Counted from the stretch's first letter, positions 9,845-18,778 are shown. The stretch: DNA of 64,000 bases from Rhizobium sp. Q54 (GCA_945947575.1 CAMEYM010000011.1:1-64000), one strand, 5' to 3'. Made by a program: numbers and translations. Notes: a model not told the origin generated them from the letters alone.

Positions 9845-11194
9845 ATGGCCTCCGCTGCAGAACAGCTAGCCTCCAACATCAATTTCGGCGCCTTCTCGAA
9901 GGCGACCGAGCTCAAGAAGCGCATCTGGTTCACGATCTTCGCGTTGATCGTGTACCGGATGGGCACCTACATCCCGATTCCGGGCATCGACCCAGTCGTG
10001 ATGGAGGAGATTTTCGCCCAGAACCAGGGCGGCATCCTCGGCATGTTCGACATGTTCGCAGGCGGGGCGTTGTCCCGCATGACGATCTTCGCGTTGAACA
10101 TCATGCCGTACATCTCGGCCTCCATCATCATGCAGCTGATGCGGACCGTCTCGAAGCGTCTCGAGACGATCTGGAAAGAGGGCGAGGCCGGCCGCAAGAA
10201 GTTCAATCAGTACACGCGCTACGGCACCGTGCTGCTCGCGGTGCTGCAGTCCTACGGCATCGCCGTAGGCCTCGAGAATCTGACGAGCGGAGTCGGCGGC
10301 TCTGCCGTCATCGATCCGGGCATCTACTTCCGCTTCACCGCCATTGTCACCATGACGGGCGGCACGCTGTTCCTGATGTGGCTCGGTGAGCAGGTTACTG
10401 CGCGCGGCGTCGGCAACGGCATCTCGCTGATCATCATGGCCGGCATCGTCGCGGCCCTGCCCTCAGCGCTCGCGGCCACCCTCGAATTGGGTCGCACCGG
10501 CGCGATCTCGGTCGGCATCATCCTGTTGCTGCTGGTCGGCTCGGTCGCCGTCGTCGCGTTCATCGTGTTCATGGAGCGTGCCCAGCGCCGCATCTTGGTG
10601 CAGTACCCAAAGCGCCAGGTCGGCAACCGCATGTTCGGAGGCGAGGCCTCGCACCTGCCGCTCAAGCTCAATACCTCGGGCGTGATCCCGCCGATCTTCG
10701 CCTCGTCGCTGCTGCTTCTGCCGATCACCATCGCGCAGTTTTCGGCGACCCAGGGCGCTACCGGCTGGCTGGCGAGCTTCACGGCTCTCCTAGGCCGGGG
10801 CCAGCCCGCGTATCTGTTGATCTACGGCGGCCTCATCGTGTTCTTCGCCTACTTCTACACGGCCGTCGTCTTCAACCCGGTCGATACCGCCGACAACCTA
10901 AAGAAGCACGGCGGATTCATTCCCGGCATTCGTCCGGGCAAGAACACCGCCGACCATCTCGACTTCGTGCTGACGCGACTCACCACCATCGGTGCGCTCT
11001 ACCTGGTCGCGGTCTGCTTGCTGCCTGAGATCCTGATCTCACGCCTCGCGGTCCCGTTCTACTTCGGCGGCACGTCGCTGCTGATCGTCGTCACGGTGAC
11101 CATGGATACGGTCACTCAGATCCAGTCGCACCTGCTCGCCCACCAGTACGAGGGCCTGATCCGCAAGTCGCGCCTGCGCGGCGGCAAGAAGTGA
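9845..11194 (+). CDS. secY: Preprotein translocase channel subunit SecY
   Basis: SecY, 449 aa, the central channel of the SecYEG translocon in the inner membrane. Ten hydrophobic segments are readable, the first at about residues 25-45 (FTIFALIVYRMGTYIPIPG). The conserved MFAGGALSRMTIFALNIMPYISASII, the loop EGEAGRKKFNQYTRYGT, and the KKHGGFIPGIRPGKNTADHLD cytoplasmic loop contacting SecA/ribosome are present. It sits in its normal place at the end of spc, with adk just downstream. Confidence 0.98.
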   Translation: MASAAEQLASNINFGAFSKATELKKRIWFTIFALIVYRMGTYIPIPGIDPVVMEEIFAQNQGGILGMFDMFAGGALSRMTIFALNIMPYISASIIMQLMRTVSKRLETIWKEGEAGRKKFNQYTRYGTVLLAVLQSYGIAVGLENLTSGVGGSAVIDPGIYFRFTAIVTMTGGTLFLMWLGEQVTARGVGNGISLIIMAGIVAALPSALAATLELGRTGAISVGIILLLLVGSVAVVAFIVFMERAQRRILVQYPKRQVGNRMFGGEASHLPLKLNTSGVIPPIFASSLLLLPITIAQFSATQGATGWLASFTALLGRGQPAYLLIYGGLIVFFAYFYTAVVFNPVDTADNLKKHGGFIPGIRPGKNTADHLDFVLTRLTTIGALYLVAVCLLPEILISRLAVPFYFGGTSLLIVVTVTMDTVTQIQSHLLAHQYEGLIRKSRLRGGKK

Positions 11195-11217
11195 CGCCAG
11201 TCGCGGGTCCTCTGGGC

Positions 11218-11868
11218 ATGAACGTCATCCTCGTCGGTCCGCCGGGAGCGGGCAAAGGCACCCAGGCACAGCGCCTGCAGGAGACCTACGGTCTCAAGCA
11301 CCTTTCGACCGGCGACATGCTGCGCGCCGAAGTCGCCGCCGGCAGCCAGATCGGCAAGCAGGCCAAGGCCATCATGGATCGCGGCGAGCTTGTGCCCGAC
11401 GAGATCCTCATCAAGATGATCGGCGAGCGCATCGCCCAGCCCGACGCTGCCAAGGGGTTCCTCCTCGACGGCTTCCCGCGCACCGTCGGCCAGGCCGAGG
11501 CGCTCGACAAGATGTTGGCAGGCCGCAAGGTCAAGCTCGACCACGTCATCCAGCTCGTGGTGAACAACGACGCCATGGTCGAGCGCATCTCCGGCCGCTA
11601 CTCCTGCAAGAAGTGCGGCGCCGGCTACCACGACACCTTCAAGAAGACCAAGAAGCCGGGCGTCTGCGACGCCTGTGGCGGGACCGAGTTCGTGCGCCGC
11701 CCCGACGACAAGCCGGAGACGGTGCGCACCCGCCTGGAGGCCTACGACCGCCAGACCGCGCCGCTCTTGCCCTACTACAAGGCCAAGGGCGCGCTGCGCG
11801 AGGTGGACGGCATGGCCGCCATCGACGAGGTGACGAAGAAGCTCGGCCAGCTGCTGAAGGCCGCTTGA
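11218..11868 (+). CDS. adk: Adenylate kinase with zinc-type LID
   Basis: Adenylate kinase, 216 aa, interconverts ATP, AMP and ADP. The P-loop GPPGAGKGTQAQ is at residues 8-19 and the AMP-site motif GFLLDGFPRT follows. The long LID domain carries C130-x2-C133 and C150-x2-C153, so it is the zinc-binding type. The ORF track begins at a GTG overlapping the secY stop; I chose the ATG at 11218 because MNVILVGPPGAGKGT matches the family start. secY-adk-rpsM order is common in alphaproteobacteria. Confidence 0.96.
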   Translation: MNVILVGPPGAGKGTQAQRLQETYGLKHLSTGDMLRAEVAAGSQIGKQAKAIMDRGELVPDEILIKMIGERIAQPDAAKGFLLDGFPRTVGQAEALDKMLAGRKVKLDHVIQLVVNNDAMVERISGRYSCKKCGAGYHDTFKKTKKPGVCDACGGTEFVRRPDDKPETVRTRLEAYDRQTAPLLPYYKAKGALREVDGMAAIDEVTKKLGQLLKAA

Positions 11869-11938
11869 GGGCCACGGCCGGGCATAGGCCGCGACCTTTG
11901 GGCGCGGAAACGGGCGGGGACGAAGGGGTTCACGTAGC

Positions 11939-11967
11939 TTGACTTATCAGGGGGCGGCTCCAATAAT
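11939..11967 (+). promoter_or_regulatory. Sigma70-type promoter for rpsM-rpsK-rpoA-rplQ
   Basis: TTGACT (11939-11944), a 17 bp spacer and AATAAT (11962-11967) form a good housekeeping promoter in the 260 bp adk-rpsM gap. Transcription from it would start near 11975 and leave a leader of about 155 nt before the rpsM GTG. It would let the alpha block be expressed apart from the S10/spc transcript. Predicted from sequence only. Confidence 0.65.
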
Positions 11968-12128
11968 CACGGGCTTTTCGGGTCCACGCGGCGGGCCCGG
12001 GATGCCTATTGGCGCGGGGCGCCTACTGGCACGGGACGAAGGAACTTGGGCGACCGTCTTTTGGGCCGGTGTCCGAACTCGACTGGCAACCAACACGAAT
12101 CGGCGAACTCTGGGCAAGGAATAACGCG

Positions 12129-12509
12129 GTGGCGCGCATCGCTGGCGTAAACATCCCGACGAACAAGCGTGTCGTGATCGCTCTCCGGTACCTCTATGGC
12201 ATCGGACCGACCACGGCCGTTGAGATCTGCACCAAGGTCAATATTGCGCCCGAGCGCCGCGTCAGCCAACTGACCGACGCCGAGATTGCGCAGATCCGCG
12301 ACCTCATCGCCCGCGACTACGTCGTCGAGGGCGACCTGCGGCGCGAAGTGGCGATGAACATCAAGCGCCTCATGGACCTCGGCTGCTATCGCGGCCTGCG
12401 GCACCGCCGCAAGCTCCCGGTGCGCGGTCAGCGTACCCACACTAACGCGCGTACGCGCAAAGGGCCGGCAAAGGCTATCGCCGGCAAGAAGACTGCCCCC
12501 AGGGGCTAA
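12129..12509 (+). CDS. rpsM: 30S ribosomal protein S13
   Basis: S13, 126 aa, in the head of the 30S contacting the P-site tRNA and L5. The ORF track begins at 12009, but that N-terminus has no resemblance to S13. The GTG at 12129 gives [19 protein letters not shown], the standard start, with AAGGA 8 nt upstream. The helix-two-turn-helix region and the [15 protein letters not shown] ending are diagnostic. It is the first gene of the alpha block. Confidence 0.96.
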   Translation: MARIAGVNIPTNKRVVIALRYLYGIGPTTAVEICTKVNIAPERRVSQLTDAEIAQIRDLIARDYVVEGDLRREVAMNIKRLMDLGCYRGLRHRRKLPVRGQRTHTNARTRKGPAKAIAGKKTAPRG

Positions 12510-12545
12510 CTCAATCGCGCTCCACGGCGGGCACTAGGAGTCTCA

Positions 12546-12938
12546 ATGGCTGATCAACCTGCAGGGCGTGTAAAGCGCAGGGAACGGAAGAACATCACGT
12601 CGGGCGTGGCCCACGTGAGTGCGACGTTCAACAACACGGTCGTGACTATCGCCGACGCGCAGGGCAACGCCATCGCGTGGTCCTCGTCGGGTCAGCAGGG
12701 CTTCAAGGGATCGCGCAAGTCAACTCCGTACGCTGCCCAGCTCGCGGCTGAGAACGCGGGCCGCAAGGCGATGGAGCACGGCGTGAAGACCATTGAGGTG
12801 CGCGTCTCCGGTCCCGGCTCAGGCCGCGAATCGGCACTGCGCGCCTTGCAAGCGGTGGGGTTCACCATTACGTCCATCAAAGACGTATCCGCCATACCCC
12901 ACAACGGTTGCCGGCCGCCGAAGCGACGCCGCGTTTGA
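12546..12938 (+). CDS. rpsK: 30S ribosomal protein S11
   Basis: S11, 130 aa, on the 30S platform near the E site. [23 protein letters not shown], the [18 protein letters not shown] stretch and the ending [13 protein letters not shown] are nearly invariant in bacteria. It follows rpsM by 36 nt. No rpsD lies between it and rpoA, as usual in alphaproteobacteria. A structured 118 nt spacer separates it from rpoA. Confidence 0.98.
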   Translation: MADQPAGRVKRRERKNITSGVAHVSATFNNTVVTIADAQGNAIAWSSSGQQGFKGSRKSTPYAAQLAAENAGRKAMEHGVKTIEVRVSGPGSGRESALRALQAVGFTITSIKDVSAIPHNGCRPPKRRRV

Positions 12939-12978
12939 GCGTGCCGCCGGCGGGCCCGCCTTGGGCTTGCCCGGCGTG

Positions 12979-13042
12979 GGACCAAAGGCAGTAAGCGGTT
13001 TGGTCCGACCTTATATGAGGTCAACCCCGGGCTTGCCCCCGG
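12979..13042 (+). promoter_or_regulatory. Three tandem hairpins in the rpsK-rpoA spacer
   Basis: Within the 118 nt between rpsK and rpoA, three inverted repeats lie in a row. GGACCAAA pairs with TTTGGTCC (12979-13006, 12 nt loop), GACCT pairs with AGGTC (13007-13022), and CCGGG pairs with CCCGG (13027-13042). The rpoA ribosome-binding site GGAAGG starts 5 nt after the last one. No T-tract follows, so these are not intrinsic terminators. They may be RNA processing or translation-control elements; this is inference. Confidence 0.45.
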
Positions 13043-13056
13043 AAATGGAAGGTTGA

Positions 13057-14082
13057 ATGCACGTGATCATCCAACGGAACTGGAAAGAACTGATCAAGCC
13101 CGGCAAGCTCGTCGTCGAGCCCGGTCACGATCCTTCACGCCGTGCGACCGTGGTCGCCGAGCCGCTTGAGCGCGGCTTTGGCATGACCCTCGGCAACGCC
13201 CTGCGCCGCGTCCTGCTCTCGTCCCTGCAGGGGGCGGCGGTGACGGCGATTCAGGTCGATGGCGTCCTGCACGAATTCTCGACGATCCCGGGCGTCCGCG
13301 AAGACGTCACCGACATCGTCCTCAACATCAAGACGCTCGCCGTGCGCATGCATGGCGACGGCCCGAAGCGCATGACGCTCAAGGCCGACGGCCCTGGTGA
13401 AGTCACCGCCGGCAAGATCGAGACCGGCCATGACATCGAGATCATGAATCCCGACATCGTGATCTGCACGCTCGATGAAGGCGCCAAGCTGTCGATGGAA
13501 CTCACCGTTGAGACCGGCAAGGGGTACGTCGCTGCGAACTACAACCGCGACGAAGACCGCCCCATCGGGTTGATCCCGGTGGACGCCGTCTACAGCCCGG
13601 TGCGCAAGGTTTCGTACAAGGTCGAGAACGCCCGCGCCGGCCAGTACCTCGACTACGACAAGCTCTCGATGGAGCTCGAGACCAACGCCACCATCACGCC
13701 GGAAGACGCGGTCGCGTACGCCGCGCGCATCCTGCAGGACCAGCTGCAGCTCTTCATCAATTTCGAGGAGCCGGTTGCCGAGGAGCGCAAGGAAGAGCGC
13801 CCCGAGCCCGAGTTCAACCGCAACTTGCTGCGCAAGGTGGACGAACTCGAGCTGTCGGTCCGTTCGGCCAACTGCCTGAAGAACGACAACATCGTCTACA
13901 TCGGCGACCTGATCCAGAAGACCGAGGCGGAGATGCTCCGCACTCCGAACTTCGGCCGCAAGTCGCTGAACGAGATCAAGGAAGTCCTCGCCCAGCTCGG
14001 CCTGCACCTCGGCATGGAAGTGCCGAACTGGCCGCCTGAGAACATCGAGGAACTGGCCAAGAAGCTCGAAGACCAGTACTAG
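13057..14082 (+). CDS. rpoA: DNA-directed RNA polymerase subunit alpha
   Basis: RNA polymerase alpha, 341 aa. The N-terminal domain (about 1-235) starts assembly and shows [30 protein letters not shown] and the [15 protein letters not shown] stretch. A short acidic linker leads to the C-terminal domain (about 265-330), with [20 protein letters not shown] and [17 protein letters not shown], which contacts UP elements and activators. The ATG at 13057 has GGAAGG upstream. It is flanked by rpsK and rplQ, the canonical alpha order. Confidence 0.98.
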   Translation: MHVIIQRNWKELIKPGKLVVEPGHDPSRRATVVAEPLERGFGMTLGNALRRVLLSSLQGAAVTAIQVDGVLHEFSTIPGVREDVTDIVLNIKTLAVRMHGDGPKRMTLKADGPGEVTAGKIETGHDIEIMNPDIVICTLDEGAKLSMELTVETGKGYVAANYNRDEDRPIGLIPVDAVYSPVRKVSYKVENARAGQYLDYDKLSMELETNATITPEDAVAYAARILQDQLQLFINFEEPVAEERKEERPEPEFNRNLLRKVDELELSVRSANCLKNDNIVYIGDLIQKTEAEMLRTPNFGRKSLNEIKEVLAQLGLHLGMEVPNWPPENIEELAKKLEDQY

Positions 14083-14140
14083 TCTTGCGTTTTCGCGCCC
14101 CTCCCGGGGCGCGGGGCGCCAACATAAGTAGGGAACCGCC

Positions 14141-14587
14141 ATGCGTCACTTGAACCGAGGCCGCCGCCTCAGCCGCTCCAGCGCCCACCGCGAGGCGCTG
14201 CTGCAGAACCTGGCCGCGTCGCTGTTCAAGCACGAGCAGATCACCACCACGCTGCCCAAAGCCAAGGAACTCCGGCCGGTGGCCGAGAAGCTCATCACGC
14301 TCGGCAAGCGCGGCGGCCTGCACGCACGCCGCCAGGCGCTGGCGCAGCTCGGCGACAACGCCATCGTCGAAAAGCTCTTCACGACGCTGTCGGAGCGCTA
14401 CAAGGGCCGCCCGGGCGGCTATGCCCGGATCATGAAGGCCGGCTTCCGCTACGGCGACGCCGCCGCGATGGCGGTCATCGAGCTCGTCGATCGCGACCCC
14501 GAGGCAAAGGGCCAGGACTCCGGTCCCGACCAGAACGCCGGCGAGGGCTCGGCGGGCTGGGCGGGCGACGTCCAGGCCGCGGGCTAG
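14141..14587 (+). CDS. rplQ: 50S ribosomal protein L17
   Basis: L17, 148 aa, at the tunnel exit. [24 protein letters not shown] opens it and [26 protein letters not shown] follows, both diagnostic. The core ends near residue 120; the remaining part is a polar Gly/Ala/Asp-rich tail. It is the last gene of the ribosomal supercluster, followed directly by an intrinsic terminator. Confidence 0.97.
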   Translation: MRHLNRGRRLSRSSAHREALLQNLAASLFKHEQITTTLPKAKELRPVAEKLITLGKRGGLHARRQALAQLGDNAIVEKLFTTLSERYKGRPGGYARIMKAGFRYGDAAAMAVIELVDRDPEAKGQDSGPDQNAGEGSAGWAGDVQAAG

Positions 14588-14611
14588 TCCCGAGCGATAT
14601 AGAAATGCGGA

Positions 14612-14642
14612 TCGAGGCGCCGAGAGGCGCCTCGACTGTTTT
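14612..14642 (+). terminator. Intrinsic terminator after rplQ
   Basis: A perfect 10 bp stem, TCGAGGCGCC pairing with GGCGCCTCGA around a GAGA tetraloop (14612-14635), is followed by CTGTTTT. It starts 25 nt after the rplQ stop and plausibly ends the S10-spc-alpha transcript. Confidence 0.88.
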
Positions 14643-14667
14643 GGGGCCCCGGAGCTAGGATTCCCCC

Positions 14668-15315
14668 ATGGACCAAGCGCAGCAGGAAATCGCGTCGGCG
14701 GCCGACCAGGCGAACCCGATCATGAACTTCGTCCGCGAGTACTATCTCGAGGACGTCAGCGTCTGCGACAAGCTCATCGACATGTTCAAGACCTGCCGCG
14801 AGCTCGGCCTCACCGGCCCGGGCCTCACCGGCAACTACGAGGTCAACAAGAAGGTCAAAGACTCGGAAGACCTCGCCGTCGAACGCCTGCCGCGCAACAA
14901 CCCGAAGATCCCGTCCCCGGACGCCAGCGGCTACAACTCGGTGATGCGCCAGTTCACGGCGATGATCCCGCGCTACTACAAGGACACGCGCGCGCCGTGG
15001 GCCGAGCCGGTCGCCTTCAAGAGCCTGCCGCACTTCCAGTACTACAAGCCGGGCGGCGGCTATCACACCTGGCACTGCGACGCGATCGGCAGCACCGTCG
15101 ACCGCCATCTCGTGTTCCTGCTGTATCTCAACGATGTGCCCGGCGGCGGCACCGAGTTCCTGCTGCAGAAGTACATCTGCGAGGCGAAGAAGGGGAAAGT
15201 GCTCATGTTCCCCGCCAACTTCACCTTCCCGCACTGCAGCCAGATCAGCACGACTCACGAGAAATACATCGTCACCGGCTGGGCCTGCGCCGGCGTGCAG
15301 ATGCAGCGGCGCTAG
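14668..15315 (+). CDS. Prolyl-4-hydroxylase-like 2OG-Fe(II) oxygenase
   Basis: A 215 aa protein with the double-stranded beta-helix signature of Fe(II)/2-oxoglutarate oxygenases. H136-C-D138 gives the HxD iron motif, H189 the distal iron ligand, and K199, ten residues later, the 2-oxoglutarate lysine, the spacing known for prolyl-4-hydroxylases. The stretch LNDVPGGGTEF between them is also typical of that family. There is no signal peptide, so it acts in the cytoplasm. The ATG has GGAGCTAGGA upstream. It begins 25 nt after the rplQ terminator, so it is probably its own unit. Substrate unknown. Confidence 0.8.
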   Translation: MDQAQQEIASAADQANPIMNFVREYYLEDVSVCDKLIDMFKTCRELGLTGPGLTGNYEVNKKVKDSEDLAVERLPRNNPKIPSPDASGYNSVMRQFTAMIPRYYKDTRAPWAEPVAFKSLPHFQYYKPGGGYHTWHCDAIGSTVDRHLVFLLYLNDVPGGGTEFLLQKYICEAKKGKVLMFPANFTFPHCSQISTTHEKYIVTGWACAGVQMQRR

Positions 15316-15419
15316 GGCCGCTCCAAACGAAGCACCCCCTTTGATCGCCCGGCGCGGCCTTGATCGCGCGCCAGCCTCGAGCCACGACGTATCTGATCCC
15401 ATCCGCACCGGAGGGCTCC

Positions 15420-15575
15420 ATGCCGGAAGCTCGCACCATCGCGAAGGCGCGCCGCGCTAGCGTGGACGCGTTGCAGCCGCCCGCAAGGCCGCCAGGACCA
15501 GGGCCCGCCGCGCCACCTAGCGCCCGGCCGGCCCGGCTGGCTTTTGCCGCGGCCAAGGTCTATCTCGTCGGATGA
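15420..15575 (+). CDS. Possible small ORF coupled to rarA
   Basis: A 51 aa reading frame starting at an ATG with a strong GGAGGG site 4 nt upstream, ending in TGA that overlaps the first ATG of rarA. The product is rich in Ala, Pro and Arg and resembles no family I know, so it may not be a real protein. The arrangement would suit a leader peptide or translational coupling. The rest of the 256 bp gap between the oxygenase gene and rarA shows no other feature. Confidence 0.25.
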   Translation: MPEARTIAKARRASVDALQPPARPPGPGPAAPPSARPARLAFAAAKVYLVG

Positions 15576-16876
15576 TGTCGTCTCTCTTCGAAGCCGCGCA
15601 CCTCGCCGATTCGGCGCCGCGACCGCTCGCCGAGCGGCTGCGCCCGGCCCGGCTGGAAGATGTCGTCGGCCAGGAGCATCTGCTCGGCCCCATCGGCCCC
15701 ATCGGACGCATGGTGGCGGCCAACCGCGTCGCCTCGATGATCCTGTGGGGCCCGGCCGGCACCGGCAAGACGACGGTGGCGCGGCTCCTGGCCCAGCACA
15801 CCGGCCTGCATTTCGAGCAGCTTTCGGCGGTGTTCTCAGGCGTGGCCGACCTGCGCAAAGTCTTTGAGGCAGCCAAGGCGCGGCGCGCGGACGGGCAGGG
15901 TACTGTCCTTTTCGTTGATGAGATCCACCGCTTCAATCGCTCCCAGCAGGATGGCTTCCTGCCCTACGTCGAGGACGGCACCGTCGTCCTGATCGGCGCC
16001 ACCACCGAGAACCCGTCGTTCGAGCTCAACCCGCCGCTCTTGTCACGCGCCCAGGTGCTGGTGTTCCGCCGCCTCGACGACGACGCACTGGAGACGCTGC
16101 TCGCCCGCGCCGAAGCGCTCGAAGGCCGCCAGCTTCCCCTCGATGCCGACGCCCGCGCATCTCTGCGCGCCATGGCGGACGGCGACGGCCGCTACGAGTT
16201 GAACCTCGCCGAGGAGCTATTCGCCCTCAAGACGACCAAGCACCTCGACACGCGCGCGCTGTCCGAGGCGATCCAGAAGCGCGCGCCCATCTACGACAAG
16301 GCGCGGGAGGGCCATTACAACCTGATCAGCGCACTGCACAAGGCGGTGCGCGGCTCCGACCCCGATGCCGCGCTCTATTGGCTGGCGCGCATGCTGGCCG
16401 GCGGCGAAGACCCGCTCTACATCACGCGCCGCGTGGTACGCATGGCCGTGGAAGACATCGGACTCGCCGACCCGCAGGCGTTGACTCATGCGCTCGCCGC
16501 CAAGGACGCCTACGACTTCCTGGGCAGCCCAGAAGGCGAACTCGCCGTCGCCCAGGCGGTTCTGTACCTTGCAACGGCGCCCAAATCGAATGCGTCCTAC
16601 GCCGCGTTCGGCAAGGCGACCCAACGCGCCCAAGAGACCGGTTCGCTCGCGCCGCCGCCCCATGCCATGAACGCGCCGACGCGCCTCATGAAAGACCTCG
16701 GCTACGGCCGCGGCTACCAATACGACCACGACGCACCCGATGCCTTCGCCGGCGCCAACTACTTCCCGCCGGAGATGCCGCGCGAGACCTTCTACGAACC
16801 CCCGCGGCGTGGTTTCGAAGCCGAGATCGCTGCGCGGCTGGAAAAATGGGCCGCAATTCGCCGTGCCCAAGGCTAG
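15572..16876 (+). CDS. rarA: Replication-associated recombination ATPase RarA (MgsA)
   Basis: AAA+ ATPase of the RarA/MgsA/WRNIP1 family, 434 aa, acting at stalled replication forks. The LAERLRPARLEDVVGQEHLLG opening is diagnostic. Walker A is WGPAGTGKTTVARLLA, Walker B is VLFVDEIHRFNRSQQD, and sensor 1 is IGATTENPSFELNPPLLSR. The C-terminal MgsA domain shows ALYWLARMLAGGEDPLYITRRVVRMA and a final YFPPEMP segment. It starts MMSSLF; either ATG may be used. The next gene overlaps its end by 14 nt. Confidence 0.96.
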   Translation: MMSSLFEAAHLADSAPRPLAERLRPARLEDVVGQEHLLGPIGPIGRMVAANRVASMILWGPAGTGKTTVARLLAQHTGLHFEQLSAVFSGVADLRKVFEAAKARRADGQGTVLFVDEIHRFNRSQQDGFLPYVEDGTVVLIGATTENPSFELNPPLLSRAQVLVFRRLDDDALETLLARAEALEGRQLPLDADARASLRAMADGDGRYELNLAEELFALKTTKHLDTRALSEAIQKRAPIYDKAREGHYNLISALHKAVRGSDPDAALYWLARMLAGGEDPLYITRRVVRMAVEDIGLADPQALTHALAAKDAYDFLGSPEGELAVAQAVLYLATAPKSNASYAAFGKATQRAQETGSLAPPPHAMNAPTRLMKDLGYGRGYQYDHDAPDAFAGANYFPPEMPRETFYEPPRRGFEAEIAARLEKWAAIRRAQG

Positions 16877-17882
16877 CGCCACGAAGACCGACGCGGCCGC
16901 GTCCGACTACCTGTCGGTGCGCACCGTCGATGTCGTGCCCGGCGATGCCGGCCTGCGCCTCGACCGCTGGTTCCAGCGCCACATCCCCGAGCTCGGACAC
17001 GGCCGCCTGCAAAAGCTCCTGCGCACCGCTCAGGTGAAGGTGGATGGAAAGCGCGCCACCGCTAACCAGCACATCGAAGCGGGGCAGACGATCCGTATTC
17101 CGCCGTTGCCGGGCCTGATGGACGCGACCGGCGTCAAGAAGCCAGCCCGCAACGTCAGCGTGAAGGATGCTGAGGACCTCGTCGCCCGCGTACTCTACCG
17201 CGACGACGACATCATCGCCCTCAACAAGCCGCCTGGCCTCGCCGTCCAGGGCGGCACCGGCACGGACAAGCACCTCGACGGCATGCTGGATGCCCTGCGC
17301 TTCGACTCGGAGGATCGGCCGCGGCTCGTCCACCGCCTCGACCGCGACACCTCCGGCGTGCTGGTGCTTGCGCGCACCGCCCGCGCCGCCGCGTACCTGG
17401 CGAAGTCGTTCGCCGGACGCACCGTGAAGAAGACCTACTGGGCGCTGACCCTGCGCGTGCCATCGCCCAGCGAAGGCACCATCGACATTCCCCTCGCCAA
17501 GGCCGAGGGGCTGATGGGCCGCGAGAAGATGGAAGAGTCGGAGGAGGGCGACAGCGCCGTCACCGACTACCGCGTCGTCGAGGACGTCTCGCGCGCCGCC
17601 TGGGTCGAGCTTTGGCCCCGCACCGGCCGCACCCACCAGTTGCGCGCCCACATGGCGGCCATCGGCACGCCCATCGTCGGCGATCGCAAGTACGGCGGCA
17701 CTGAAGCGAACCTGCCCGGCATCGCCCCCAAACTGCATCTGCACGCTGCGGCGCTGGCACTGCGGTTGCCGTCCGGCATGCAATGGGAAGTCACCGCACC
17801 GCTGCCCGAGCACATGGCGGCGACATGGCAGCTGCTCGGCTTCGACGTGCCGAAGCAGAAGAAAAGGAAGCGGCCAGGCTGA
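16863..17882 (+). CDS. RluC/RluD-family pseudouridine synthase
   Basis: Pseudouridine synthase of the RluA superfamily, about 339 aa, modifying 23S rRNA uridines. An N-terminal S4-like RNA-binding domain (about residues 25-85, GLRLDRWFQRHIPELGHGRLQKLL) precedes the catalytic domain. The active-site motif HRLDRDTSGVLVL holds the catalytic Asp160, and GRTHQLRAHMAAIGTPIVGD is the conserved later motif. The ORF track starts upstream inside rarA; the GTG at 16863 is the likelier start. RluC versus RluD specificity cannot be decided by eye. The rarA-rluC pairing is common in alphaproteobacteria. Confidence 0.9.
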   Translation: MPKASATKTDAAASDYLSVRTVDVVPGDAGLRLDRWFQRHIPELGHGRLQKLLRTAQVKVDGKRATANQHIEAGQTIRIPPLPGLMDATGVKKPARNVSVKDAEDLVARVLYRDDDIIALNKPPGLAVQGGTGTDKHLDGMLDALRFDSEDRPRLVHRLDRDTSGVLVLARTARAAAYLAKSFAGRTVKKTYWALTLRVPSPSEGTIDIPLAKAEGLMGREKMEESEEGDSAVTDYRVVEDVSRAAWVELWPRTGRTHQLRAHMAAIGTPIVGDRKYGGTEANLPGIAPKLHLHAAALALRLPSGMQWEVTAPLPEHMAATWQLLGFDVPKQKKRKRPG

Positions 17883-17890
17883 GGAGGTTT

Positions 17891-17960
17891 GGAGCGCGGG
17901 GGTGGATTCGCTATCACAAGGGGAGGACGAGTTCGGCGAAACGCCGTCCCCCGCGCTTCC
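17891..17960 (+). promoter_or_regulatory. Long-range inverted repeat between pseudouridine synthase and ATP12 genes
   Basis: GGAGCGCGGGGG (17891-17902) pairs with CCCCCGCGCTTCC (17948-17960), leaving one bulged base and a 45 nt loop. No T-tract follows, so it is not a classic terminator. It could be a processing site or a relic element. The remainder of the 182 bp gap contains a weak TTGACG box near 18007 but no convincing promoter. Confidence 0.35.
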
Positions 17961-18064
17961 AAGCATCACCTTTGCAGTTCCGAGCCACGTTCCGCCGGAT
18001 GGCAAATTGACGCACCGTAAGCGGCTGATCTGCCATCAAGAATTGCGGGAACCTCAGGTCTAGG

Positions 18065-18778
18065 ATGAAGAAGACTCCCGATACCGCCAGCTTCGCCCCG
18101 ACCGTCGTGGCTGTGGGGCGCAGCTTCGAGGTGCACTCCGGCAAACGCCGCATGTCGGGGAAGCCGGGCGTGCCGTTGCAGTTGCCGACGCGCGCGCTCG
18201 CCGAGGCCGTGCGCGATGAATGGCAGCGGGTCGGGCCGAACGCGCGCATGTCCGACCTACGCCTGGCGAGCTTGGCGGCGGCGGCCGCCGACGCCGATGA
18301 CCTTCGTCGCCACATCGAGCAGACGTTGCTCAAGTACGCGGACACGGATCTGGTCTGTTACTGGTCGGCCGACGACGCACCCGCCGACCTGCGCAGCCGC
18401 CAGGCTACCGCCTGGCAGCCCATGATCGACTGGGTGGAGGCCACCTATGGGGCACGCTTGCGCGTCACCCATGGCATCGTGCCGGCGCCCCAGGACGCGG
18501 AGGCCCTCGCCAAGCTGCGCGCCGCGCTCGAAGGGCTTTCCGCCGCCGACCTCATCGCCCTCCGCCTCGCCGGCGCTGCGGCCGGCTCGGTGGTCATCGG
18601 GCTCGGATTGATTCGCGGTGCCTGGTCTGAGGACACGGCCCATGCTGCCGCGACGGTGGACGAGACCTATCAGATGGAGCGGTGGGGCACGGACATTGAG
18701 GCCGCGGAAGCGCTCGCGGCCCGCCGCGCCGACCTCGCCGATGCCGTGCGCTTCGCCGCACTTTGGCGGGGCGCGTGA
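18065..18778 (+). CDS. ATP12-family chaperone for F1-ATPase assembly
   Basis: A 237 aa ATP12 (COG5387) homologue, the chaperone that in mitochondria protects F1 alpha before assembly; alphaproteobacteria share it. Family features are the opening GRSFEVHSGKRRMSGKPGVPL with PTRALAEAVRDEWQ, the DLVCYWSADDAPADLRSRQATAWQP segment around residue 95, and the C-terminal YQMERWGTDIEAAEAL. No signal peptide. The acylphosphatase gene overlaps its stop as GTGA, so the two are probably translated together. Confidence 0.93.
   Translation: MKKTPDTASFAPTVVAVGRSFEVHSGKRRMSGKPGVPLQLPTRALAEAVRDEWQRVGPNARMSDLRLASLAAAAADADDLRRHIEQTLLKYADTDLVCYWSADDAPADLRSRQATAWQPMIDWVEATYGARLRVTHGIVPAPQDAEALAKLRAALEGLSAADLIALRLAGAAAGSVVIGLGLIRGAWSEDTAHAAATVDETYQMERWGTDIEAAEALAARRADLADAVRFAALWRGA

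Noticed and set aside
12009-12128. N-terminal extension of rpsM in the ORF track
   Set aside because: The extra 40 residues match no S13 protein, lie in the promoter leader, and a GTG with AAGGA upstream gives the standard S13 start.
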